A DNA stretch of 64,000 nt from Nannocystis sp. (lineage in GTDB: Bacteria; Myxococcota_A; Polyangia; Nannocystales; Nannocystaceae): positions 62,001-126,000 of the forward strand of contig JADJRG010000029.1 in assembly GCA_016712315.1 (NCBI GenBank). Reading direction: 5' to 3'. Below are positions 17,180 to 24,973 of this stretch, piece after piece (positions within the stretch are counted from its first letter, which is position 1; each line of letters opens with the position of its first letter). The notes under the pieces are model-generated. The model made no database searches and was not told where the DNA came from. It saw only the letters and a program-made list of their open reading frames with translations. Made by a program: the position numbers and the translations under genes.

Positions 17180-17526
17180 GTGTGGTTGGCGATCAACAGC
17201 GAGGCGCCCGGCAAACAAGGGCACGGCGCGGAGCTGAACCAAAAGGCAGGTGCGGCCTGGGGGCTGACGCACCCGATCTTGCTGGATGAGAGCGGCGCGG
17301 TGGGCCAAGCCTACGGGGCGAGCAATACGCCGCATGTGTACGTGATCGATGAGGCGGGGGCGCTGGTCTACCGCGGGCGCTCGATAACGCGCCGATGGGC
17401 GAGCCGGAGGGCGGGGCGAGGATCGCGTATCTGGAGGACACGCTGGCGGCGCTGGCGGGCGGGGTGGCGGTGGCGATCCCCGAGACGCGGGCGTGGGGGT
17501 GTTCTGTAAACTACGCGAAGAAGTAG
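17180..17526 (+). pseudogene. Redoxin/thioredoxin-like gene remnant, frameshifted
   Basis: The plus strand reads WLAINSEAPGKQGHG, LLDESGAVGQAYGASNTPHVYVIDEAGALVYRGR, then one missing base and DNAPMGEPEGGARIAYLEDTLAAL, ending TRAWGCSVNYAKK and TAG. TPHVYVID, Y.G.IDN and the end W/F-GC-S/T-V/I-K/N-Y are hallmarks of redoxin-domain (AhpC/TSA-like) proteins of Bacteria. The N-terminal part with the peroxidatic/CxxC Cys is missing. A decayed or misassembled gene. Confidence 0.65.
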
Positions 17527-17536
17527 GCGCGGTGGT

Positions 17537-18040
17537 TCAGGGGAGCGCTCGGATCTCGAGCACACGCATGCCGGCGCCTCGGCGCAGAGGCGCGCCGTCT
17601 GGCTCGGTCGGGTAGGATTCGTTGGGATCGGGCAGCTCGCCTTCGGTGTACTCGGCGGCGATCTCGACGCGCTGGCCGGCGAAGCGGAGCAGCTCTTCGC
17701 GCGGGTGAGCGGCGGTGGGCCGCAGCACGTGGCGCGCGCCGTCGGCTGCGTTGAGGAAGAATTCTGCGCCGAGGTAGGACTCGATGGACTTGCGCCGCGC
17801 GTCGTAGGGCTGATGCTCGAGGGCGCCGCTGAGGCGCAGGAGCTCGGGCGCTTCGGCGACGACGCGAGCGGGCTCGGGCGCTTCGGCGACGAGGGGCGCG
17901 GGCTCGGCGATCGGCTTGGGCGGTGGCGGGGCGGTCGAGGTCGAGGTCGCGCTACAGGCCGCGAGCAGCAGGAGCGCGGGGAGCAGGTGAGGGCTTGGGT
18001 GCACGAGCACAGCGTGCGAGGAGCCGCCGGTGGATCGCAA
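17537..18040 (-). CDS. Hypothetical lipoprotein
   Basis: A 167-aa protein with a late lipoprotein signal (HLLPALLLLAAC), a Pro/Ala/Glu linker containing a tandem VAEAPE repeat, and a mature domain (YLGAEFFLNAADGARHVLRP..., VEIAAEYTEGELPDPNESYPTEPDG). Downstream of the converging redoxin remnant. No family recognised; likely outer-membrane or periplasmic. Confidence 0.6.
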   Translation of the reverse strand: MRSTGGSSHAVLVHPSPHLLPALLLLAACSATSTSTAPPPPKPIAEPAPLVAEAPEPARVVAEAPELLRLSGALEHQPYDARRKSIESYLGAEFFLNAADGARHVLRPTAAHPREELLRFAGQRVEIAAEYTEGELPDPNESYPTEPDGAPLRRGAGMRVLEIRALP

Positions 18041-18119
18041 GGTCTGCTGGCTGCGGCGGGGGCGATCGCGCGGGCGGGTCGTGCTCGTGTACGCGGAGGC
18101 GCGGGGGTAGGATGAGCGG

Positions 18120-19100
18120 ATGCGGGTCCATGCTGCGCTGCTCTCGACGCTCTCGCTCCTGCCGACGCTCGCGGCCTACGGCTGCTGGGGTGAGTGTGAT
18201 CCCCCGCAGGAGAATTTTGAGCTCATCGATGAGCCGTGCTGTAGCTCGCCTCCGGGCGGTCGACCTCTGCCGCCGTCAGAGACGAGCTGGGCGGGATGGA
18301 CCTGCGAGTCGGCGTGCAGGCATGTGTATGCGGGCCGCCGCGGTTGGAGCGTGATGGAGGTGACGAGCTGCGAGCTGGTGTTGCCCGAAGATCCCGACGG
18401 GCCGGGCGCAGAGGTGCGGATCACCTGCACAGGCCGGGGGATCGAGTACTACTGCGAGGGACGCCGGCCGCTGGACCACGTGGAGGCAGCGGACGAGGGC
18501 TGCGCGGATCCGTTGGGTCGCTACTTCGCGGCGGTAGCTTATTTAGAGGCCTCCTCCGTGGCGGCGTTCGAGGAGCTGGCGGGGTGGTTGACCGAGCGCG
18601 GGGCGCCGCTAGAGCTGGTGAGGCGCTGTGAGGCGGCGGCGGCGGATGAGCGGCTGCATACGCGGTGGATGACGCGGCTGGCCGAGCAGCACGGGGGGCA
18701 GGCGCCGCGCTTGACGCGTACGGAGGCGCGCGTGGCTACGGCGATCGAGGTGGCGCGCCACAACGCGGTGGAGGGCTGCGTGCACGAGTGCTTCGCGGCG
18801 TTGATGGCGGCGGTGCGGGCGCAGACGGCCGAGGCGCGGGGGCTTCGGCGGATCTTCGCGCGGATCGCCGCGGATGAGGCGCGGCACGGGGAGCTGGCGT
18901 GGGATCTACATACATGGCTCTTGGGACAGCTAAGTGAGGAGGAGGCGGCTGAGGTGACGGCGCTGCGCGCGGCGGCGCTGCGGGGGCTGGAGGCGCGCGC
19001 GGCGGCGGCGCAGGTCGGCGTGCCTGGCGAGCTCGGTCGGCTGGGGGCGGGCGAGGTGGCGGCGCTGGCGGAGCGCTTCGCTTCGCTGCTGGCGGCTTGA
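18120..19100 (+). CDS. Secreted ferritin-like protein with Cys-rich N terminus
   Basis: A 326-aa protein. Signal/lipoprotein-like start (MRVHAALLSTLSLLPTLAAYGC), then ~110 residues rich in Cys (ECDPPQENF, EPCCSSPPGG, CESACRHVY, RITCTGRGIEYYCEG), then a four-helix bundle: EASSVAAFEEL, RRCEAAAADERLHTRWM, NAVEGCVHECFAAL, RIAADEARHGELAW. The spaced E...E..H motifs are those of ferritin-like di-iron domains. A metal-binding or oxidase role outside the cytoplasm is inferred. The Cys-rich N-terminal extension is unusual for the fold. Confidence 0.8.
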   Translation: MRVHAALLSTLSLLPTLAAYGCWGECDPPQENFELIDEPCCSSPPGGRPLPPSETSWAGWTCESACRHVYAGRRGWSVMEVTSCELVLPEDPDGPGAEVRITCTGRGIEYYCEGRRPLDHVEAADEGCADPLGRYFAAVAYLEASSVAAFEELAGWLTERGAPLELVRRCEAAAADERLHTRWMTRLAEQHGGQAPRLTRTEARVATAIEVARHNAVEGCVHECFAALMAAVRAQTAEARGLRRIFARIAADEARHGELAWDLHTWLLGQLSEEEAAEVTALRAAALRGLEARAAAAQVGVPGELGRLGAGEVAALAERFASLLAA

Positions 19101-19102
19101 AG

Positions 19103-19430
19103 GATCGGTGTCGGCGGTTACACGGCCGACTCGATGTAAAACAGGTGGTGGCAGGATAGCACTGTACAGTTACTCTGGGCGGGGACGATCCCTGGGTCTG
19201 GTGGCGCCCGCCGGCCGGGCAGACGCTCGCGGCCGACGCCGCGAAGTGGAGCCCGCCGCAGGCGCTGCACCAGACCCAACCCGCTTGGAAGTGGCTCCCC
19301 GGCGCGGTCCCGTGGACGAGCGAGTAGTGGCCGCTCCCCGACGGATCATGGGTCCCTCCCGCTGCGCATGAGCTGTGAAGCGGATGGTCGAAGAAGACGC
19401 CGCCACCGCACGCAAGCACGGTTTCCCGGT
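19103..19430 (-). pseudogene. Remnant of a WxWC / CPAGG repeat protein
   Basis: On the minus strand: ACGGGVFFDHPLHSSCAAGGTHDPSGSGHYSL, then FQAGWVWCSACGGLHFAASAASVCPAGGRH, then in a shifted frame PGIVPAQSNCTVLSCHHLFYIESAV and TAA. This is the repeating 'W.WC.KC.GLFF....SVCPAGG.H..SGSG.Y.L' unit found in many secreted bacterial proteins. Two to three units remain, with a frameshift and a lost Trp/Cys in the last. No start or complete unit remains. Confidence 0.6.
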
Positions 19431-19495
19431 CGAGGCGGGCCAGATCGAGGGCATCTGCCGGCAGCTTGGTCTGCCGACCTGACCGTCCCCGGCGC

Positions 19496-20491
19496 TCAGA
19501 TGAGCGCGCCGGGGCGATACCAGGCGTGGTCGTTGGGGAAGACGAAGCCGAGGGCTGTCACGGTGATCGATGGGGTGAGGGCGTCGACCTGGTGCCACCA
19601 CCCCGCGGGGATGAAGAGGGCTTCGCCGGGTCCTACTTCGGCCTCGATCAAGCGCTCAGGAGCGTCTGCTTCGTCGGCCGAGGTGGGATCCCACCGCGAG
19701 TAGACGCCGCGTGCTAGCGCCAGCAGCGCGACAGACTCGGGCGGGGCGAGGCGCACGCGCTTGCGCCCAGAGATCTGACAGAGGAGGCTATTGTCGATGT
19801 CGTGGTGCAGGGGGGTGTGGGTGCCGGCAGGGCCGATCCACAGGCTCGTGCGCCGGGGGTCGACCTGCTGGCCGAAGAGGACGGGCGGCAGGACGAGCTC
19901 TGCGAGCAGCGCCGCGAGGCTCGGGCGTTGGGTCGCGTTGTTCTTGGCCAACATGTAGATGTCATTACCTGTCTCTGGAGACAGGCAATGGCGCACCAGC
20001 TCGCGCAGCGGCAGCTCCCGCCGGAGAGATTGCCACTCGCACTCGGGATCAGCGGAGCGGCCGCGCCCCACACAGGCCTCCACGAGCGCGTCGCCGTGGC
20101 GCTCGGCCAGGGACTCTAGGGTCCACCCCGGCGTCGCTACGAGATCGGTGAACACCGCCGGGACTCCCGGGACCCAGTTTTCGGCCAGGAAGCGCGTCAC
20201 GCCCGGGAAGGGCCCGCGCGCGAGCGATGTAGAGCCCTCGGGTCGAGCGCGCCGATGCTCCAGCCGCAGGCGGAGCGCCTGCTCAAGGGCCCGGATCCGC
20301 CGCACAAGCATACAGACGCCGGTGAGGGCCGGACTCGCGGCGAGCAGCTCGACTTCGCCGCGCGCGCGCTCCTCCGGGAGCCCCTCGTCGGTCAGAGCCT
20401 CCACGAGATCCTCGACGACCGCGCCTTCGGCCAAGCTCTCGAGCGCCCACGCGACCCATCGAGGATGCAGCACCAACCCGGGGTCGGTCAT
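19496..20491 (-). CDS. JmjC/cupin-8 family Fe(II) oxygenase-like protein
   Basis: A 331-aa protein. N-terminal helical part (~1-80), then a JmjC-like cupin: YMLAKNNATQRPSLAALL, LWIGPAGTHTPLHHDIDNSLLCQISGRKRVRLAPP, and EVGPGEALFIPAGWWHQVDALTPSITVT. HHD and the later His supply the H-x-D...H metal triad of Fe(II)/2-oxoglutarate hydroxylases. Such bacterial proteins hydroxylate proteins or peptides, though the target is unknown. It starts 2 bp after the stop of a Ser/Thr-rich lipoprotein and is likely in one transcript with it. Confidence 0.85.
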   Translation of the reverse strand: MTDPGLVLHPRWVAWALESLAEGAVVEDLVEALTDEGLPEERARGEVELLAASPALTGVCMLVRRIRALEQALRLRLEHRRARPEGSTSLARGPFPGVTRFLAENWVPGVPAVFTDLVATPGWTLESLAERHGDALVEACVGRGRSADPECEWQSLRRELPLRELVRHCLSPETGNDIYMLAKNNATQRPSLAALLAELVLPPVLFGQQVDPRRTSLWIGPAGTHTPLHHDIDNSLLCQISGRKRVRLAPPESVALLALARGVYSRWDPTSADEADAPERLIEAEVGPGEALFIPAGWWHQVDALTPSITVTALGFVFPNDHAWYRPGALI

Positions 20492-20493
20492 GT

Positions 20494-20850
20494 CTACGCC
20501 GTGCTGCCGCCGCGGGATGTGCCCTCGGTGGTCCCGGTGGTTGTGCTCGAGTCGTTGGTGTCGGTGCTCGCGTCGGTGCTCTGGGTGCTCGCGCTGGTGC
20601 TCTCGCTGGTGCTCTCGCCGGTGCTCGCGGTCCCGGTCGCGTCGGTGCTATCGGTTGTGTTCTCGTTGGTGGCGGTGCTCGGGCTGGTCGTGCTCGAGGT
20701 CAGAGTCGGCTCGGGTTCATCACAGGTCATACTATGGCAAGCGGTAGGGGGGTCCACGCCGATGCAGGCGAAGTTGGGCGTCACGAGCGCGCCGACGCTG
20801 AGCACGTGGACGAGCAGGGGGACCTTCGGTCGAGGCATCAATTTCGCCAT
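20494..20850 (-). CDS. Ser/Thr-rich short lipoprotein
   Basis: A 118-aa protein with a signal peptide (HVLSVGALVTPNFAC lipobox), a short Cys region (DPPTACHSMTCDEPEP) and then ~75 residues almost only of Ser, Thr, Asp, Glu, Gly. It looks like the linker part of the larger surface lipoproteins seen elsewhere in the window, without a following domain. So it is either a short spacer lipoprotein or a truncated one. It is immediately upstream of the JmjC-like gene. Confidence 0.65.
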   Translation of the reverse strand: MAKLMPRPKVPLLVHVLSVGALVTPNFACIGVDPPTACHSMTCDEPEPTLTSSTTSPSTATNENTTDSTDATGTASTGESTSESTSASTQSTDASTDTNDSSTTTGTTEGTSRGGSTA

Positions 20851-20859
20851 GGGAGCGCG

Positions 20860-21100
20860 AGTATATCCTACCGCTCAGGCTGAACACCGTCTGCCGCGCG
20901 CGGGGGCCGGCGGGCCGCGCCCGCGCCCACAACAACTCGTCCGGCGAAGTAACGAACCATTGCTGCGCCTGACGTCGCATGTCAGCGGGTAGCAGCCTGA
21001 GCTCTTCGAGCTGCCGCAGAGCGGCCTCGAGGTTGCGCCACAACCCGGCGAGGTTGTCACTGTTGGCGGCGGACGATCCTCGAGCAGGCGCGCCTTGCCC
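20860..21100 (-). pseudogene. Possible gene remnant
   Basis: The minus strand reads NLAGLWRNLEAALRQLEELRLLPADMRRQAQQWF, VTSPDELLWARARPAGPRARQTVFSLSGRIYS, a natural-looking helical segment. No convincing start exists, and the frame runs on without a stop across the start of the lipoprotein gene. Probably a leftover fragment; no family recognised. Confidence 0.3.
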
Positions 21101-21142
21101 CGCCGAGCGGCGCCGACCCCAGATTGACGGGCCGACCGGCCC

Positions 21143-21925
21143 ATGGGCATGCTCGGCGCCATGGGCATCCTCAAGTCCTTCACCGACGAGCTTCGCAAGG
21201 TCCAGGCCGAGCGCGAGGCTCAGCTCCTCCTCGAGGTCCTCCGTCGTCGCCTCGGCGATCTCACCTTCGGGGACCTCGCGGCGCTGATCACCAGTCCGCT
21301 CGGCAAGAAGCTGGCCGCCGTCAAGGTGAGCGAGGCGTTCGCTGTGGCGACCGCGAGCGCTCCAACCGTCGTGACCACCCCCGCGGTGGAGGAGACGCGC
21401 ACCTCGCCCGCTGCTCCGAAGGCGGCGAAGACCTCGTCCAAGAAGGCGAGCAAATCGAGCCGCGCGAAGCCAGACCGCAAGGCGAAGGGGAAGGCAGCGA
21501 AGCCCAGCAACCCCCGGGAGCCCAACGCTGCGAAGTCCTCGAAGGCTGAGCGTTCGGCGAAGAAGTCGACGAAGAAGACCGCGGCCAAGAAGACCACGAA
21601 GGCCCTGGCGTCGACGAAGCCGGCGACGACACCGAGCTCCCCGGCCGAGGGTCGCAAGGGCGCGGCGGCGGCATCGAGCACCCCGCCGCAGGCGACGGGT
21701 CCGCGCGAGGTCTCCGCCCGGACCGCGGAGGGCAGGATCGCTTACGGCAATTCGATCGTCGCGGCCCTGCGTGAGGCGGGTGACTGGATCTCGGGGACGG
21801 CTCTCCGCGCCAAGGTCGGTGGGAGCAGCGATCAACTGCGGTTGGGACTGAGCCGCCTCGCGGCCGAGGGGATGATCACCCGGATCGGCGAGCGCGATGC
21901 GACCCGGTACAAGCTGAGCGGCTGA
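21143..21925 (+). CDS. Histone H1-like protein with C-terminal winged-helix domain
   Basis: A 260-aa protein: residues 1-70 helical and acidic-basic mixed (LLLEVLRRRLGDLTFGDLAALITSPLGKKL), ~80-195 a long Lys/Ala/Ser/Pro linker like histone H1 tails (KAAKTSSKKASKSSRAK, KKSTKKTAAKKTTK), and ~200-260 a winged-helix-like domain (IVAALREAGDWISGTALRAKVGGSSDQLRLGLSRLAAEGMITRIGERDATRYKL). A nucleoid-associated DNA binder is inferred. H1-like proteins occur in myxobacteria and related groups. A second ATG at 21149 is also possible. Confidence 0.75.
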   Translation: MGMLGAMGILKSFTDELRKVQAEREAQLLLEVLRRRLGDLTFGDLAALITSPLGKKLAAVKVSEAFAVATASAPTVVTTPAVEETRTSPAAPKAAKTSSKKASKSSRAKPDRKAKGKAAKPSNPREPNAAKSSKAERSAKKSTKKTAAKKTTKALASTKPATTPSSPAEGRKGAAAASSTPPQATGPREVSARTAEGRIAYGNSIVAALREAGDWISGTALRAKVGGSSDQLRLGLSRLAAEGMITRIGERDATRYKLSG

Positions 21926-22245
21926 GCCTTCGGCGGCGGCTGGCGTCGGCCACGACCACCGCCGGGCGGGCTCGTCGCGCGTCATCGCTCTTGACGGCTA
22001 CGGCGACCTCGGAGGCTGTCCTCGGCGGCGCCCGGCGCCGGGCCGTCCTCGATCGGCTCGCCGCGAACTCAGACCCGGCCGAGGGAGTGGACGAACGCCC
22101 AACGGGCGCTCCGGTGGCGGGGACCCGCCGCTAAACAAGAGCGGAGCGGCGCCGGGCCGTCAGCGGGAGAGATCGCTCCGCGAGAGGTGGTGGCTGGGAA
22201 CACGCAGGGGCGGGCCATCAAGGCGAGCTGATTGCCAGGTCGGCG
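21926..22245. other. Gap of ~320 bp, no gene seen
   Basis: No frame on either strand is convincing. The region separates two convergent genes; I see no clear hairpin with a T run. Confidence 0.4.
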
Positions 22246-22614
22246 TCAGGCGAGGAGATAGAGGACGAGGCCCACGCTCATCAGGATCACGACGCCGATC
22301 GTGAAGACGAGAGCGCCTGCGCTCGGCGGATCACCGGCGATCTCTCGCGCCCACCTGCGGGCCTGAAAGGCGCCGACCGCCGCGATGAGGCCGCCGAGCG
22401 CCACGAGCAGCACGCCGACGGCCTGCGAGACCCGCGCGCTGGGCAGACTCTCGGCGATCGCCGGTTGCTCGAGCGCGTGGATGGCGAGGAGCACGCTGAG
22501 CTTCGCGATGCCGAGGCCGAAGGCCATAAAGGCGATGGCGGTCCGTACCCACGCCAGCAGCGTGCGCTCGTTCGCGAGGTGGTCTCGAACCCAGGTGGCT
22601 TGGCGGTCGCTCAC
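22246..22614 (-). CDS. DUF202 / YidH-family inner membrane protein
   Basis: A 122-aa protein with the family signature ANERTLLAWVRTAIAFMAFGLGIAK, then two more hydrophobic helices (VGVLLVALGGLIAAVGAF; GALVFTIGVVILMSVGLVLYLL). Length and three-helix layout match DUF202 proteins such as YidH, whose function is not established. Stands alone, convergent with the H1-like gene. Confidence 0.85.
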   Translation of the reverse strand: MSDRQATWVRDHLANERTLLAWVRTAIAFMAFGLGIAKLSVLLAIHALEQPAIAESLPSARVSQAVGVLLVALGGLIAAVGAFQARRWAREIAGDPPSAGALVFTIGVVILMSVGLVLYLLA

Positions 22615-22787
22615 GTCGCTCCATCTCCGTCGTTGAGGTCGATCGCTGCGAGCTGCGCGTCGCTCGCGGCGGCCTCGTGATCCGCAGGATGTCTACCGCG
22701 TCGACCCGCGGCCGTCACCGTCCGGCAGGCGCTCAGAGTGCACGCGCGCTTGACAGTGCCTGCGTAGATCCGCTGCAATCGTCCGCG

Positions 22788-23873
22788 GTGTCGGCGCCTC
22801 GTACCCGCTCAAGGTCGCCCGCTGGCGCGGAGCAGCCGAGCGCCGTCGGTAATTCGCGGGTCGCCCTGCGGACCCTACGGCCGCTCGCGGGGCACTTGCG
22901 GGCCGTCGGCGTCGATCCGACGGCGTTCTTCGGCGAGCTGGGGATCGATCTCGCCGGCTTGCTCGCTCCTGGGGCGTCGATCCCGATGCCGCAGCACCTG
23001 GAGATCTGGCGCCGGGCCGAGGAGCGGCTGCAGGACCCGAGCCTCGGCCTGCATGTCCTCGAGCGGCTGGAGCTGCGCCTGCTCGAGCGGGTGCAGCACG
23101 AGACCGAGTGGGTGGTGCTCCAGATGTTCGTGCTCAGCTCCACCTTGGAGAAGGGCCTCGCCCGCTTCGCCCGCTACTTCCCGGCGACCTTCTACGGGTC
23201 CGAGATCACGCTCACTCGCGCCTCCCAGGTCGTCGAGATCCGTCACCGGGTGCTCGGCGGTCCTCAGCTCCCGCGGAGCTTCGCGGAGTTCATCCTCGGC
23301 CTGCTCGCTCGGCTGATCCACGAGGTCGCGGCGGTGCCGGTGAGACCCCGCCGGATCGCCTTCGCCCACGCCGCGCCGAGCTCGCTCGACTCCGCGCATC
23401 GGATCCTGCCGGTGCGCCCCGATTACGCGGCAGAGGGCAGCCTGATCGCCCTCGACGCCCGTGACCTCGCTGCGCCGATCCGGGCGCCCAACCCGGTGCT
23501 GCTGGCCGGCCTCGAGCGCCAAGGAGAGCAGCTTCTCGCCCGTCTGCCGCCGCTCGGCTCGCTGGTCGATCAGGTTCGAGCGCTGATCACCGCCGAGCTC
23601 GGCGGGGGCAACCCGAGCGCCGAGGCGATCGCCGAGGCGCTTCAGATCTCGGTCCGTACGCTCTCACGCCGGCTGCAAGAGCTTGGGACCTCCCATCGCG
23701 CGCTCTGCGATGAGATCCGGGGAGCGCTCGCTCGCCGCGCCCTCGAGGAGGGGCGGGCGGTCCACGTGGTCGCGCGTGAGCTCGGGTTCTCTGAGGTGAG
23801 CGCGTTCCACCGCGCGTTTCGCCGGTGGTTCGGCTGCTCGCCGTCGGCGTTCGTGCGAGCGCAGCGGGCCTGA
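22788..23873 (+). CDS. AraC-family transcriptional regulator
   Basis: A ~361-aa protein. The N-terminal ~200 residues match the arabinose-binding-like domain of the OruR/ArgR-type AraC group (LRPLAGHLRAVGVDPTAFFGELGID..., ARFARYFPATFYGSEITLTRA...). The C-terminal ~90 residues form the AraC helix-turn-helix pair (AEAIAEALQISVRTLSRRLQELGTSHRALCDEIR; VARELGFSEVSAFHRAFRRWFGCSPSAF). GTG at 22788 is preferred to the longer start at 22677, whose extension is low-complexity and unlike the family. The target is unknown; the transposon copy 2 now lies just downstream. Confidence 0.85.
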   Translation: MSAPRTRSRSPAGAEQPSAVGNSRVALRTLRPLAGHLRAVGVDPTAFFGELGIDLAGLLAPGASIPMPQHLEIWRRAEERLQDPSLGLHVLERLELRLLERVQHETEWVVLQMFVLSSTLEKGLARFARYFPATFYGSEITLTRASQVVEIRHRVLGGPQLPRSFAEFILGLLARLIHEVAAVPVRPRRIAFAHAAPSSLDSAHRILPVRPDYAAEGSLIALDARDLAAPIRAPNPVLLAGLERQGEQLLARLPPLGSLVDQVRALITAELGGGNPSAEAIAEALQISVRTLSRRLQELGTSHRALCDEIRGALARRALEEGRAVHVVARELGFSEVSAFHRAFRRWFGCSPSAFVRAQRA

Positions 23874-23959
23874 TCCGCGCTCCGGGGCTGGCCGAAATGG
23901 TCATCGCTCGCGGCTCGACGGGTCATCGCGCCGAGGCGCCGCGTCGGCGACTCTCTCCC

Positions 23960-23964
23960 CCGCG
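23960..23964. repeat. Target-site duplication CCGCG, left
   Basis: CCGCG directly before the TGTGTCG end of transposon copy 2 is repeated directly after its CGACACA end (27223-27227). A 5-base duplication is what Tn7/Tn5053-type transposases make, so copy 2 still has its original flanks. Confidence 0.8.
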
Positions 23965-24317
23965 TGTGTCGCATCGCTCTCCACACGGGGGCTCCCTACT
24001 GTTTGATTCACGCTCTGAGCGGGGACTAACCCTCTGAGAGCACGGGCGGATCGTGGCGCGGCTCTCCGCATCGAGGGCGGATCAACGCACGGGAGCGGCG
24101 CTCAGCGGCGCTCAGCGGCGCTCAGCCGCGTTACCGTGCCGCGGGTCGATCACCGGTAGAAATTTACTAATTATTCCACACTGATCTTGCAGGACCTCGT
24201 CGGCATTGAGTCGAGGAGCTGGTCAAGGCGGTGGGATCGGGCGGATACGTTTGGTGTGAAACAAAAACAACCGGGCGGGACCATCCCGCCCCCGAGCCAC
24301 CGCGAGGCCGAGTGTAC

Positions 24318-24890
24318 ATGCACGCAGGCTACCCGTCGAGCGTGAAGGGGGGTACCGTGATCGCCACCGACGTCCACGATCGTCACGAGCACACCAGGCG
24401 GCTCGCCGATCCGGATGCGTATCGGCCGCAGCAGTGTCGGAGCTGCTGTCGGCGGATGCACGCGCACGGCACACGCACGCGCAGGCCAGTCGGTGAGGCG
24501 CCGCTCGAGATCCGGCGCTACATCTGCCCTCGGTGCGGTGGCGTCGTCCAGATCGTGCCCGCCTTCCTCGCGGGCCACCTCTGGCGCTGCTGGCCCGCGG
24601 TCGAGGCTGTCGTCGTCGATGGCGCGGAAGGCCCGCCCAAGGCCGCCAGGATCGCGCCGAGGACCCGGCGGCGCTGGCGGGCGAGGGCGAAGGAGCCGGC
24701 GCGTCTCGCCTTGCACACGCTCAGCGCGGAGCGCGTGCCGCGGATCGCGACGGCGCTCGCGGCGATCGGCCTCGATGCGACCCGTGGCGCCCTTCTCGCG
24801 GCCTTTCGCCCGCTCGCCTCAGCGCTCGGCGCCTGCGCTCTCCTTGCGAACCTCCTAAACCTCCTACTGCCCGGGCTGCGTATCATGTGA
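24318..24890 (+). CDS. DUF6431-like zinc-binding protein of the transposon, copy 2
   Basis: Translates to the same protein as 6144-6716, with the CRSCC and CPRCGG zinc-binding Cys pairs. The only intact gene of this copy. An upstream ATG at 24231 is possible. Confidence 0.6.
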   Translation: MHAGYPSSVKGGTVIATDVHDRHEHTRRLADPDAYRPQQCRSCCRRMHAHGTRTRRPVGEAPLEIRRYICPRCGGVVQIVPAFLAGHLWRCWPAVEAVVVDGAEGPPKAARIAPRTRRRWRARAKEPARLALHTLSAERVPRIATALAAIGLDATRGALLAAFRPLASALGACALLANLLNLLLPGLRIM

Positions 24891-24973
24891 CCCAAAAGAC
24901 ATATCCCTTCAGACAGATCGTCCTGCGAGCGATCCCACCCGAAGTGGCCGGACCCAGGCGGTAGAAGGTCGCC

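Noticed and set aside
20732..21985. 417-codon minus-strand frame opposite the H1-like gene
   Set aside because: The plus-strand frame has the Lys-rich tail and winged helix; most of this frame is Arg/Leu repeats. Only its last part (20860-21100) looks coded and is listed as a possible remnant.
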